Shown here in pieces: positions 51,869-60,048 of a stretch of 64,000 bases of DNA. Where the stretch lies: NCBI RefSeq assembly GCF_029016485.1, contig NZ_CP092107.1, forward strand, positions 62,001 through 126,000, given 5' to 3'. The DNA is from Vibrio sp. JC009. Lineage in GTDB: Bacteria > Pseudomonadota > Gammaproteobacteria > Enterobacterales > Vibrionaceae. The notes below the pieces were generated by a model that ran no database searches, was not told the origin of the DNA, and saw nothing but the letters and a program-made list of their open reading frames with translations. Within the stretch, counting starts at the first letter, position 1. Each line of letters begins with the position of its first letter. Made by a program: the position numbers and the translations under genes.

Positions 51869-54370
51869 ATGAACAGAAAAAAAATACTGCTTGCCGGTCA
51901 GCAAAACGCCGGTAAATCTACCATCTTCAATATGCTGACCGGGGCAAGGCAGCATGTAGCAAACTATCCGGGTGTGACGGTCGATAAGAAAACCGGCTAC
52001 TTTTCTAATGAAAATGGTTCCTACCAGTTAGTAGACCTGCCCGGAACCTACAGCTTAACCAGTTATTCTTTAGAAGAGCGTGTTGCCCGCAGAGCGCTCA
52101 GAGAAGAAAACGCCGATGTCGTGTTGAATGTAATGGATGCCGCGAATATCAGCCGCTCATTGCACCTGACGCTCCAGTTAATGGAAATGGAGCTGCCTGT
52201 AGTCATTGCACTCAATATGATGGACGTTGCTAAGTCAGAAGGGATCAGCATAGATTCACAGAAACTGGCAACTGAGTTAAGAGTGCCTGTTGTTGAGTGT
52301 ATTGGCCGCCTTGGTAAGGGGGTGAGTGAAATTTCATCGGCAATCACAGATGTGGAAAACAGCCGTTTTAAAATTGCTTATCCGCAACTGGAAAGTTCAA
52401 TTGCTGAGTTAACCGCGAATCTTGAAAAACTGCAGATAGAAAATGCGCCGGTATTGCGCTGGCTTTCAGTTCGGCTGCTTGAAAACGATCAGGAAGCGAA
52501 TAAATGGCTAAGTCATGCCATCAGTGCTCAAAGTTTTGCTGAGATCCAGGAATCTGTACGGTATCAGCAGGCCAAACTGGAAACGACGCTTTCTGTCGGT
52601 ATTAACGATTATATTGTGGCACAAAGGCAGCAGGTGGTTTCCCGCGTACTTTCAGCTTGTGTTGATATTGCTGAAAGAGACAGTAACCGTAAGACCCTTA
52701 GCCAGAAGATTGACAGCCTGGTTCTGAGTCGTCTGGGCGCGCCGTTTTTCCTCATCGCGACGGTTTTTGTTATCTACCAGAGCTCAATTGTTTACGGTTA
52801 TGAGCTGACCAATTACTGGTGGCCATATCTGGCTTCTTTCAGGGAGTTAGTGGCCGGATTACTGCCTGATGCCGGTTTCTTATATGATCCTTATGTCCGC
52901 TCGCTTGGCCTCTGGGTTGTGGATTCTGCCAATACTTTGCTTAACTATATTCCAATCTTCCTTATCCTGTTTGCTCTGATTGCCATTCTGGAAGATTCCG
53001 GCTATATGGCCAGAATCGCGTTTATTTCAGACCGGGCTCTGAGCAAATTTGGTTTGCACGGACAAAGTACACTGCCGATGATTCTGGCTGGTGTGTTTGC
53101 CGGTGGCTGCGCAGTACCCGGCGTGATGGCAACGAAAGGGATTCCTGATAACAGAGCAAGACTGGCGACAATTCTGACGGTTCCTTTTATGAACTGCCTG
53201 GCAAAAGTACCTCTGTATACCCTGCTGCTGGGAATTTTCTTTGTTGAAGATAAGGCTTTGATGACCTTTTATATTTCAACAATCTCAATTATTGCTGCTT
53301 TACTGGTTGCCAAGCTTTTAACTAAAACCGTTTTACGCCGTACAGAAACAGCACCGTTTGTTATGGAACTGCCACGCTACAACCTGCCGACAGCGCGAAG
53401 TGTTGTGACCCGTTCACTGGAGCGTACCTGGATGTATGTCCGTAAAGTGGGCACCATAGTTCTTGCTGTCTCGACGGTTATTTTTGTTCTGCTGCAATTT
53501 CCGGGTGTACCACAGGATGAAAAACTGCAGTTCCAGGCTCAGGCTCAGCAGGCGGTGGCTAAGTTTGAAAAGAGCATTGCTAAGACAGAATATGCCGGAA
53601 AGTTCGATGAAAATTCGCTTCCGGGGCTGGTTAACTTCTACACCGATTACAAACGTGCAAAACTGAATGCATCGGGCGCTGAAGCATCGAAAAAGGTAAA
53701 TACCACCTTTGCTGATATTAATGCTGAGTACTTTACGTTTGTTAAGCCGCCTAAGGGCAACAAATCGGCTAAAACGGTAAGCAAGGCCCTGAGAAAGCTG
53801 GTTTCGGAACGTAAGAAGATCCGCCGCGAAATGAAAGAGCGTCGGCTGGAGGCTTCGCTATTGGGCAGCTTTGGTCGCGCTATTGAACCTGTGACCCAAT
53901 TCGCCGGATTCGACTGGAAGATCAACGTTGCTCTGTTCTCATCTTTTGCGGCCCGCGAAAGCAGTGTGGCCACCCTTGGTGTTCTGTTCCAGCAGGACGA
54001 AGACAGCAACAAGAAGCTTGAAGAGCGCATGGGTGAGTCAACTGAGCTAAGCAGTCATGGTGAAGTGACCGCGGTTGCACTGATTCTGTTCTTTATTCTG
54101 TATCCGCCATGCCTGGCTACAGTGATGATGATTAAAGTTCAGACCGGCGCATATAAGTGGATGCTGTTGTCCATCTTCTTACCGACTCTGATTGGCTTTA
54201 CCGTTTCAACGGCTATTTACTCAGTGGGAACGGCATTTAATCTGTCCGGTATTGCGGCTATGTCGATTGCTTACTTTACCGGCTTAGGCATGCTGTTGAT
54301 CCTTGGCTTTAAGGACAGTATCAAGCGGGCTGCTATGCCAGAAGAAATCCCGATTAAAAATATCCGATAG
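51869..54370 (+). CDS. feoB: ferrous iron transporter FeoB, atypical long form
   Basis: GTP-driven Fe(II) importer of the inner membrane. 833 residues, longer than the roughly 760-770 of common vibrio FeoB. G domain: G1 AGQQNAGKSTIFN (usually GNPNSGKTTLFN), G3 DLPGTYSL, G4 NMMD. Membrane part with the Feo gate motifs ILAGVFAGGCAVPGVMATKGI and FSSFAARESSVATLGVL. A hydrophilic, Lys/Glu-rich insertion of about 110 residues (roughly 545-655) separates two membrane blocks. The G-domain wording and the Cys-rich partner, in place of FeoC, resemble the second class of FeoB I associate with Shewanella and deltaproteobacteria. Probably acquired or an additional Feo system. Confidence 0.93.
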   Translation: MNRKKILLAGQQNAGKSTIFNMLTGARQHVANYPGVTVDKKTGYFSNENGSYQLVDLPGTYSLTSYSLEERVARRALREENADVVLNVMDAANISRSLHLTLQLMEMELPVVIALNMMDVAKSEGISIDSQKLATELRVPVVECIGRLGKGVSEISSAITDVENSRFKIAYPQLESSIAELTANLEKLQIENAPVLRWLSVRLLENDQEANKWLSHAISAQSFAEIQESVRYQQAKLETTLSVGINDYIVAQRQQVVSRVLSACVDIAERDSNRKTLSQKIDSLVLSRLGAPFFLIATVFVIYQSSIVYGYELTNYWWPYLASFRELVAGLLPDAGFLYDPYVRSLGLWVVDSANTLLNYIPIFLILFALIAILEDSGYMARIAFISDRALSKFGLHGQSTLPMILAGVFAGGCAVPGVMATKGIPDNRARLATILTVPFMNCLAKVPLYTLLLGIFFVEDKALMTFYISTISIIAALLVAKLLTKTVLRRTETAPFVMELPRYNLPTARSVVTRSLERTWMYVRKVGTIVLAVSTVIFVLLQFPGVPQDEKLQFQAQAQQAVAKFEKSIAKTEYAGKFDENSLPGLVNFYTDYKRAKLNASGAEASKKVNTTFADINAEYFTFVKPPKGNKSAKTVSKALRKLVSERKKIRREMKERRLEASLLGSFGRAIEPVTQFAGFDWKINVALFSSFAARESSVATLGVLFQQDEDSNKKLEERMGESTELSSHGEVTAVALILFFILYPPCLATVMMIKVQTGAYKWMLLSIFLPTLIGFTVSTAIYSVGTAFNLSGIAAMSIAYFTGLGMLLILGFKDSIKRAAMPEEIPIKNIR

Positions 54371-54380
54371 GAGCAGAGAG

Positions 54381-54530
54381 ATGTACGAACAATCAATAGA
54401 TATCTGGGACATTATTATCACTCTGGCCGTTGTTTTCGCCGCTGCTGTTTACGTCTATCGTAAGTTGTTCAGAAAGAAAAGTGGCTGCGCCAGTGGCTCG
54501 TGTGACTCCTGCCCCAGCGCAAAAAAATAG
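54381..54530 (+). CDS. FeoB-associated Cys-rich membrane protein
   Basis: 49 residues: one membrane helix (IWDIIITLAVVFAAAVYVYRKLF) and a basic tail ending in SGCASGSCDSCPSAKK with three cysteines. This matches the short FeoB-associated Cys-rich proteins that replace FeoC in many genomes. The start at 54381 has AGGAG ten bases upstream and follows the feoB stop by 10 bases. Its role is presumed to be handling iron or redox at FeoB. Confidence 0.88.
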   Translation: MYEQSIDIWDIIITLAVVFAAAVYVYRKLFRKKSGCASGSCDSCPSAKK

Positions 54531-54545
54531 CCGGTACTGAATTAA

Positions 54546-54584
54546 AAACGCCTTAGATGAATTAATCTAATGCGTTTTTTTTTT
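54546..54584 (+). terminator. terminator of the feo operon
   Basis: Interrupted stem AAACGC-TTAGAT / ATCTAA-GCGTTT with a 6-base loop, followed by a run of ten T, just after the Cys-rich gene. Confidence 0.92.
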
Positions 54585-54683
54585 ATAAAGAAGTAAATTG
54601 CATGAGCTGGGCATATAACTCAAGACTTGATCACAACTCTGTAACCTTACGACATAAAATTAAATATTCGCGAATAAAATGGA

Positions 54684-54712
54684 TTGATAATGTGACATCG
54701 ATTCCATATAAT
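54684..54712 (+). promoter_or_regulatory. near-consensus sigma-70 promoter of the intergenic RNA
   Basis: TTGATA, a 17-base spacer, then TATAAT. Transcription should start near 54719. Confidence 0.8.
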
Positions 54713-54718
54713 CCTTCT

Positions 54719-54829
54719 CCGGCACTGTAAGGAACAGTGTTTATGAACAATAATTAGAATAACGCTTAGTTTAACTGAGCTAATCACGTAAGTGACATGT
54801 CTTATGCCGTCAATCGGCGGCTTTTTTTT
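54719..54829 (+). ncRNA. candidate small RNA between feo operon and the 71-residue gene
   Basis: About 110 bases between the strong promoter and a terminator hairpin (GCCG-TCAAT-CGGC then eight T, 54806-54829). Three small stems are visible: CACTGT/ACAGTG near 54723-54739, GCTTAG/CTGAGC near 54764-54780, and the terminator. It has no convincing reading frame or RBS. It is not Qrr, RyhB or Spot 42 by the sequences I remember. The location beside feo makes an iron-related role possible but unproven. Confidence 0.62.
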
Positions 54830-54887
54830 AGATATGCCTGATGTGAAAGTGTTTAGCCGGTAAAAACAGACCAACCAGGAGGGTAAA

Positions 54888-55103
54888 ATGGAACGACATC
54901 AGATCAAAGAAGCACTGGATAAAATTGCCTACATGACTCCGTACGATCCCAGGAAATCAATTGTGACCAGCGCACGCCCAAACGATATCCGCATTACCTA
55001 TACAGGCGAAAAAGGGCTGGAGCGCGACTTTCGCTATTCTGATGGCGAACTTTTGGTCTGGTCTGCAGGTGTACAGGTGTGGGTACCTGCAGACTCTGTC
55101 TAA
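54888..55103 (+). CDS. 71-residue protein of unknown function
   Basis: Soluble, mixed charge, with an excellent RBS (AGGAGGG seven bases before the ATG). Sequence runs from MERHQIKEALDKIAYMTPYDPRK to VWSAGVQVWVPADSV. The middle RITYTGEKGLERDFRYSDGELLVW looks like a small beta sheet. No family recognised. It could also use transcripts passing the terminator at 54829. Its stop meets the aldehyde dehydrogenase gene tail to tail with one base between. Confidence 0.7.
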   Translation: MERHQIKEALDKIAYMTPYDPRKSIVTSARPNDIRITYTGEKGLERDFRYSDGELLVWSAGVQVWVPADSV

Positions 55104-55104
55104 G

Positions 55105-56547
55105 TTATTTCATAAACAACCACAGAATCAGTTTTTGCAGCACTCTGCCGTATGGAGGGTGCAGTAACTTGCCGGTATCAAACCTGCCTTTCTGTAACAC
55201 TGTCTTTGCGTGGCTAAAGGTTCTGAACCCTTCTACACCGTGATAATGTCCCATTCCTGACGGGCCGATGCCACCAAAGGGAGCATCATTGGCTGCCACA
55301 TGAACAAGTGTTTCATTGATGCACACTCCACCGGAATGAGTCTGGCTTAAAACGGCTTTTCTTACCTCGGAATTATTGCTCATCAGATAAAGCGCAAGCG
55401 GCCTGGCGTTACCCTTTATATAGTTAATCGGATCTTCAAGGTGTGTGTAGGGGATAACGGGTAGTATCGGGCCAAAGATCTCTTCTTTCATCAGGGCCAT
55501 ATTTTCGGTGACATCGACAATAATCTGAGTCGGCCACTTTTTATTATCCGGATGAACATGAATATCAGACTCCGCCGGAGAAATACTATCGGCGCTGTAG
55601 ATCTTAGCTCCCTGATAGACGGCATCGACCAGCAGTGAATGTAGCCGTTTTGCCTGTTTTTCATTGATGATTTCACTGTAATCGGCGTCGTTGTCGAAAT
55701 CCGGATACATAGCGCGGAATTTATTGCAGTAGGCGAGTATAAATTCAACCAGCTTGTCTTCGGGGCAGAACACATAGTCCGGAGCAACGCATATCTGGCC
55801 TGCATTCAGGCACTTGCCGTAAATCACTCTTTCTGCGGCCAGTTCAACAGGAAAGTCATCTGCGATGATAACCGGGGATTTGCCGCCCAGTTCCAGCGTG
55901 AGCGGAGTCAGGTGTTTAGAGGATGATTTTATGACTTCTCTGCCAATGGATGCTGAACCGGTAAATAACAGGTGATCAAAAGGCAGTTCAGTAAATCTTG
56001 CTGATATCTCTTCTTTTCCTTCTACTACCGCAACTTCCGCTTCTTCGAAACAGGAAGCGAGCAACTCACGAATGACTTCGTTGGTTCGCGGAGTAAACTC
56101 AGATAGCTTGAGCATGGCTCTGTTACCAGCCGCTATTGCTGTGACTAAAGGTGTCAGTGATAGCACTACAGGGAAATTCCATGGTGAGATAATCCCGCAA
56201 ACGCCTTTAGGCTGGTATTCAACTCTCAGCCTGGCTGGTGCCAGCAGCAGGCCAGCCGAGCGTTTGTCCGGCTTCATCCATGCTTTGAGTTTGCGCTTAG
56301 TGTACCTGATATGCGAGATAACCGGCAGAATATCGGCAATTAAAGTGTCGTATTCGGCCCGGTGCCCGTAATCTTCACTGATGGCTTGTGTCAGGTTTTT
56401 CTGGTTTTCTAACAGGCTTTTTTTTAGTTTCTGCAGAGATTCGATGCGCGTTTTTCTATCAGGGTAGGGAGAAGCGTTAAACTCCTCTTTCTGGCGACAA
56501 AAAATCCGCTCCATTCTGTAGATGCTGTCGGCAATTGTTTCTGACAT
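55105..56547 (-). CDS. aldehyde dehydrogenase, coniferyl/class 3 type
   Basis: NAD(P)-dependent oxidation of aldehydes to acids. About 480 residues. Catalytic Cys in YGKCLNAGQICVAPDYV, Glu in LTLELGGKSPV, coenzyme stretches GVCGIISPWNFPV, AAGNRAMLKLSEFTPR and FTGSASIGREV, and the C-terminal GGIGPSGMGHYHGVEGFRTFSH typical of the coniferyl aldehyde dehydrogenase/fatty aldehyde (class 3) group. The hydrophobic end LQKLILWLFMK may attach it to the membrane, as in fatty aldehyde dehydrogenases. Start at 56547; a TTG at 56604 and another TTG in between are possible. Confidence 0.9.
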   Translation of the reverse strand: MSETIADSIYRMERIFCRQKEEFNASPYPDRKTRIESLQKLKKSLLENQKNLTQAISEDYGHRAEYDTLIADILPVISHIRYTKRKLKAWMKPDKRSAGLLLAPARLRVEYQPKGVCGIISPWNFPVVLSLTPLVTAIAAGNRAMLKLSEFTPRTNEVIRELLASCFEEAEVAVVEGKEEISARFTELPFDHLLFTGSASIGREVIKSSSKHLTPLTLELGGKSPVIIADDFPVELAAERVIYGKCLNAGQICVAPDYVFCPEDKLVEFILAYCNKFRAMYPDFDNDADYSEIINEKQAKRLHSLLVDAVYQGAKIYSADSISPAESDIHVHPDNKKWPTQIIVDVTENMALMKEEIFGPILPVIPYTHLEDPINYIKGNARPLALYLMSNNSEVRKAVLSQTHSGGVCINETLVHVAANDAPFGGIGPSGMGHYHGVEGFRTFSHAKTVLQKGRFDTGKLLHPPYGRVLQKLILWLFMK

Positions 56548-56954
56548 CGCTACTGACTCTCTGCTCAAGCTATACCTCTGATAATTTTGGACTGTATAAC
56601 CCAATATAGCGATATAACCCGTGGTTTAAAGCCGATCATTATCACATTTTTAGGGGTTTTGTTCATAAAGTTCATAGTGTCTATTTAAATTCGCAGGTTA
56701 TAGAGTTAAGTCAAAATAATAACTGTGGAGAAGCATACTCTATGTAGCCAGAGAGACTGAGTGTTTAGTCAATTACAATATTACTCCGGCTTGGGGAAGC
56801 CCCCTGAACGGATACCTGGTTTGTGCAAAGCCCCTTTGCTTGCGAAACGCAAGCTTTATCACATTTAATTTGTATTAACCTTGTATTTAATCAGGCTGTA
56901 GAGTAAAGCTATTCTGGACTCTCTTATTCCAACAATTTAACTTAAGGTTGTACC
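56548..56954. other. non-coding stretch upstream of the CitB-type regulator
   Basis: About 400 bases, AT-rich. It contains GGCTTGGGGAAGCC at about 56788 and a perfect 7-bp hairpin GCTTGCG-AAA-CGCAAGC at about 56838-56854, with no T tract after it. No gene is visible. These stems may belong to the leader of the response-regulator mRNA. Confidence 0.5.
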
Positions 56955-57653
56955 ATGTTTAAGATTCCTGTTCTTATCGTTGAAGATATAAAAGAGATGT
57001 CCAGTCTGCTCTCTGAGCATATCTCCACTCTTTATCCTTACCATGTTGTGGGAATCGCCCCTACGCTCGCCGATGCACGTATGATGATCAACCATCTTAA
57101 GCCGTCATTGATTTTGCTGGATAACTATTTGCCGGACGGAACCGGTTTAAGCCTGCTTAAGAGTTTAAGAGCAAAAGATAACCCGGTGGACGTTATTTTT
57201 GTAACGGCAGCAAATGATACTGAAACCACGGTTACTGCGATTCGTTACGGCGCCTTTGATTACCTGTTAAAGCCGTTTTCTCTGGATCAGGTAAGCGACT
57301 CGCTTTCCCGTTATTTTGAGTTCAACCGAAGTGTGTTTATCGAAAAAGATGAGAATATTAACCAGTCGTTTGTAAAGCGAATCTACAATACGCACCTTAA
57401 CTCCGACAGCATGACCAGCCATCCTAAGGGCATTGATTCGATTACGCTGCAAAAAGTGCTTGCCGCATTTGGGGAAGGCGAATCTTATACGGCAGATATG
57501 ATCAGTAAGAAGACAGAAATAAGCCGCACAACCGCTCGCCGTTATCTGGAATACGCAACGAACATTGGTCAGCTAAATGCGGATATTGAGCACGGTAAAG
57601 TTGGCCGGCCTCAGCGCTCTTTCCGCCTGGCGATGTCTAAACACCCGGTATAA
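56955..57653 (+). CDS. CitB/DcuR-type response regulator without adjacent kinase
   Basis: 232 residues. Receiver IPVLIVEDIKEMSSLLSEHI with acceptor Asp in SLILLDNYLPDGTGL, switch T in FVTAAND, Lys in DYLLKPFSLDQV. The C-terminal helix-turn-helix GIDSITLQKVLAAFGEGESYTADMISKKTEISRTTARRYLEYA is that of regulators which answer C4-dicarboxylate and citrate sensors. The cognate kinase (CitA/DcuS type) is not adjacent. The nearest metabolic gene is the PrpF/YbhH isomerase beyond the repeat elements, convergent to it; a link through tricarboxylate metabolism is only a guess. Confidence 0.88.
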   Translation: MFKIPVLIVEDIKEMSSLLSEHISTLYPYHVVGIAPTLADARMMINHLKPSLILLDNYLPDGTGLSLLKSLRAKDNPVDVIFVTAANDTETTVTAIRYGAFDYLLKPFSLDQVSDSLSRYFEFNRSVFIEKDENINQSFVKRIYNTHLNSDSMTSHPKGIDSITLQKVLAAFGEGESYTADMISKKTEISRTTARRYLEYATNIGQLNADIEHGKVGRPQRSFRLAMSKHPV

Positions 57654-57671
57654 AGCGAATTTTTCTGCGTC

Positions 57672-57703
57672 ATCCCGGAAATAGCGAAGCTATTATCCGG
57701 GAT
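57672..57703. repeat. REP-like palindrome bounding a composite repeat
   Basis: Stem ATCCCGGA...ATAGC / GCTAT...TCCGGGAT with loop GAA. Starts with CGTCATCCC at 57669; the inverse GGGAATGACG ends at about 58022, so the two may be ends of one larger element into which copy 2 of the Tn5-type miniature element is nested. Confidence 0.65.
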
Positions 57704-57711
57704 CTACTTTC

Positions 57712-57974
57712 CTGACCCTTATACAAAGGTTTAAGGAGCCAAAGAATGCTCCTCCCCTTAACCTCGAAAGGCGGAATTTTCGAAGAAGTAGCATCGAAGG
57801 GGAGGCTGGGAGGGGTTGCTTCTCATGAGCTTAAGTTTTGGTGGCTTAACCATGCATGGCATAACCAACCCCCTCTAACTCCCCCTTCTATTAGCTTTAT
57901 CAACCAATTATGCTCTATTACTCAAGGGGGAGCACCGTTCTTTGGCCATTTTAATATTTGTGTATAAGAGTCTG
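57712..57974. mobile_element. miniature inverted-repeat element with Tn5/IS50-type ends (copy 2)
   Basis: 263 bases. Ends CTGACCCTTATACAAAGGT and, on the other strand, CAGACTCTTATACACAAAT. The first 100 and last 40 bases match copy 1 at 46488-46623 (opposite orientation). An extra 127-base centre with GGGAGGGGTTG / CAACCCCCTC arms is absent from copy 1. The reading frame across it is accidental. Confidence 0.8.
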
Positions 57975-58036
57975 CCTTATACAACGCGCCTTAATAAGAT
58001 CCCCATTTTCATGGGAATGACGACTGAAGTAAGGAA

Positions 58037-59092
58037 CTACAGAGAAATATCACCCTGCAGAATCTTCTTAGCTGTTCTGATCAAAGAAACAGAAGAAACC
58101 TTATCACCCTCTCTTGCCACCTTAAGGTCAATAAAGCCTGACGGGTGCTCAATACAGCAATCCACAAGATCGGAATCCAGCTTAAGCAGCTCTGAACTTA
58201 CAGTGCCTTCCTGACAAATTGACATTGTCAGAGCAATACTACCGGTTACCGCGATTGCCTTGTGACATTTAGCCGGAACATAGTAACGGGCGCTGATAGT
58301 GCCTCTATCCGTAGCAGGTTTTGCAACAAGAATTGGTTTCGGGATTACCTTGTCTGAAACATCACCCAGTCCCATCATTTCACCAGCCTGACGGCGAAGT
58401 GACTCAAGCTTTTGCGTGAATTCTGTATCAGCATCCAGTTCAGCCGGTTTTTCATAACCGGTTTTGCCAAATTGTGCCGCATCAACAATCATTACCGGGA
58501 TAGCTGCGTCCACACAGCTGATATTGTAGTCTCCAACCTGATCCTGAACATTGCCGGTAGGGAACAGCTTACCTGTTTTTGCGCCTTCAACATCAAGGAA
58601 GGTCAGCTCGATTGGAGCGCCCGGGCTGTTTACACCACTGATGTAAGTATCACCGGCATAGTTAACCTTGCCATCTGGTGTTTCTACATTAGCGTAGATA
58701 ATCTTATTGGTGTTTACATTGCGAATCTTGATTTGGGTCTTGTCCCCAGCCGCTTCAACCAGGCCTTTTTCAAGTGCAAACGGACCAACACCGGAAAGGA
58801 TATTGCCGCAGTTTGGTGAAAAGTCTACGGTCTTGTCTGCAATACCAACCTGAGCAAACAGATAGTCAACATCAATGCCCGGCTCTTCAGATGGGCCAAC
58901 AATAGCCACTTTACTTGTCAGGCTGTTACCGCCACCGATACCTTCAATCTGCAGTTCATGGCCAGAGCCCATTGCTTTCATCAGTACTTCTGCCATCGCA
59001 TCTCTGTCTTCAGGAAGATCCGACGCCAGGAAGTAAGGGCCACGGGATGTACCACCACGCATTAGGGTAACAGGTAGGTTTGATTGGGTCAT
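58037..59092 (-). CDS. ybhH: PrpF-family isomerase, YbhH/GalD-like
   Basis: 351 residues, diaminopimelate-epimerase-like fold of the PrpF family, whose members isomerise double bonds in aconitate- or oxalomesaconate-type acids. The N-terminus VTLMRGGTSRGPYFLASDLPED, IEGIGGGNSLTSKVAI, NCGNILSGVGPFALE (with the catalytic Cys), VIPKPILV and the late EHPSGFIDL match E. coli YbhH and Pseudomonas GalD closely. The true substrate is unknown; 4-oxalomesaconate tautomerase is one option, though no gallate genes are nearby. Isolated on the minus strand with 248 bases before hypB. Confidence 0.87.
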   Translation of the reverse strand: MTQSNLPVTLMRGGTSRGPYFLASDLPEDRDAMAEVLMKAMGSGHELQIEGIGGGNSLTSKVAIVGPSEEPGIDVDYLFAQVGIADKTVDFSPNCGNILSGVGPFALEKGLVEAAGDKTQIKIRNVNTNKIIYANVETPDGKVNYAGDTYISGVNSPGAPIELTFLDVEGAKTGKLFPTGNVQDQVGDYNISCVDAAIPVMIVDAAQFGKTGYEKPAELDADTEFTQKLESLRRQAGEMMGLGDVSDKVIPKPILVAKPATDRGTISARYYVPAKCHKAIAVTGSIALTMSICQEGTVSSELLKLDSDLVDCCIEHPSGFIDLKVAREGDKVSSVSLIRTAKKILQGDISL

Positions 59093-59340
59093 AGTGTTCT
59101 CTCTTCGTTATTAAACGGCTTTGAGCACTATCTTGTTGTATTTGCTTAAGGGGAATTGAGAAGGGAGAAGGTTGTTACTGAAAAAATAAAAAACAGTATG
59201 GCCACAATGAACAAAACCTTTTGGGGATTTATCTCTCACGCGAGTGACATCACACCATTTGTCCATCTTATCTTTTTGCTCACACATATAATGGAGTAAT
59301 TACTCTAATTATTTTTCTATTCCAGATAAGAGGCAAAAAA
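59093..59340. promoter_or_regulatory. divergent promoter region of ybhH and hypB operon
   Basis: 248 AT-rich bases. I looked for FNR (TTGAT-N4-ATCAA) and NikR-type palindromes and saw none convincing. Confidence 0.5.
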
Positions 59341-60036
59341 ATGGATACCCCTACACCGACAAAAAAGGCGGCTTTCAAGGTGCTCGAAATCAAAGAGAGC
59401 GTCTTTGAAAACAATGAACGCCAGGCAGATCTGCTACGTGAAGAGTTAAAGGAGAAAAAGCTGTTTCTGCTGAATCTGATGTCTTCGCCCGGATCAGGTA
59501 AAACCACAACCCTGGTGAATACGTTAAACCGAATTAAAGATGAGATGAGAGTCGGGGTGATGGAAGCCGATATCGATTCTGATGTTGATGCCCATACCAT
59601 AGCAAAGCAGGGAGTTAAGGTTATCCAACTGCACACCGGCGGTATGTGTCATTTGGATGCGGATATGACCCGCCAGGGGCTGGAGGGTTTAGAGGCCGAT
59701 GAACTGGATCTGGCGGTTCTGGAAAACGTAGGCAACCTGGTTTGCCCGGCGGAATTTGATACCGGCGCGGTGAAAAACGCCATGATTTTAAGTGTTCCTG
59801 AAGGTGATGATAAGCCGCTTAAATACCCGTTAATGTTTTCTATCTGTGATGTGCTGCTGATTAACAAAATCGATGTGGCCGAGCACTTTGACTTTGATCT
59901 GCAGGCCGTAACTGAACGGGTTAAAAAACTCAACCCCGCTATCAAGGTAATTCCTATTTCAGCAAGAACCGGTGAAGGCGTGGAAGAGTGGGCAGACTGG
60001 CTGCGTGAGCAGGTAACAAACTGGCAGAAAAACTAA
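59341..60036 (+). CDS. hypB: HypB-like nickel-insertion GTPase
   Basis: 231 residues. P-loop LMSSPGSGKTTTLVNTL, MEADIDSDVDAHTI, the G-domain metal site GGMCHLDADM (Cys and His), ENVGNLVCPAEFDTGA, and G4 LLINKIDVAE. HypB hydrolyses GTP to help place nickel in [NiFe]-hydrogenase. The N-terminal high-affinity nickel motif (CxxCGC) and His-rich stretch of many HypB proteins are absent; it begins MDTPTPTKKAAFKVLEIK. First gene of the operon with the Fe-S/flavin oxidoreductase and hypA. No hydrogenase, hypC, hypD, hypE or hypF gene is in the window. Confidence 0.94.
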   Translation: MDTPTPTKKAAFKVLEIKESVFENNERQADLLREELKEKKLFLLNLMSSPGSGKTTTLVNTLNRIKDEMRVGVMEADIDSDVDAHTIAKQGVKVIQLHTGGMCHLDADMTRQGLEGLEADELDLAVLENVGNLVCPAEFDTGAVKNAMILSVPEGDDKPLKYPLMFSICDVLLINKIDVAEHFDFDLQAVTERVKKLNPAIKVIPISARTGEGVEEWADWLREQVTNWQKN

Positions 60037-60048
60037 AAGAGCAGACAG

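Noticed and set aside
59093..59340. FNR or NikR operator upstream of hypB
   Set aside because: No TTGAT-N4-ATCAA and no GTATGA-N16-TCATAC like pattern found.
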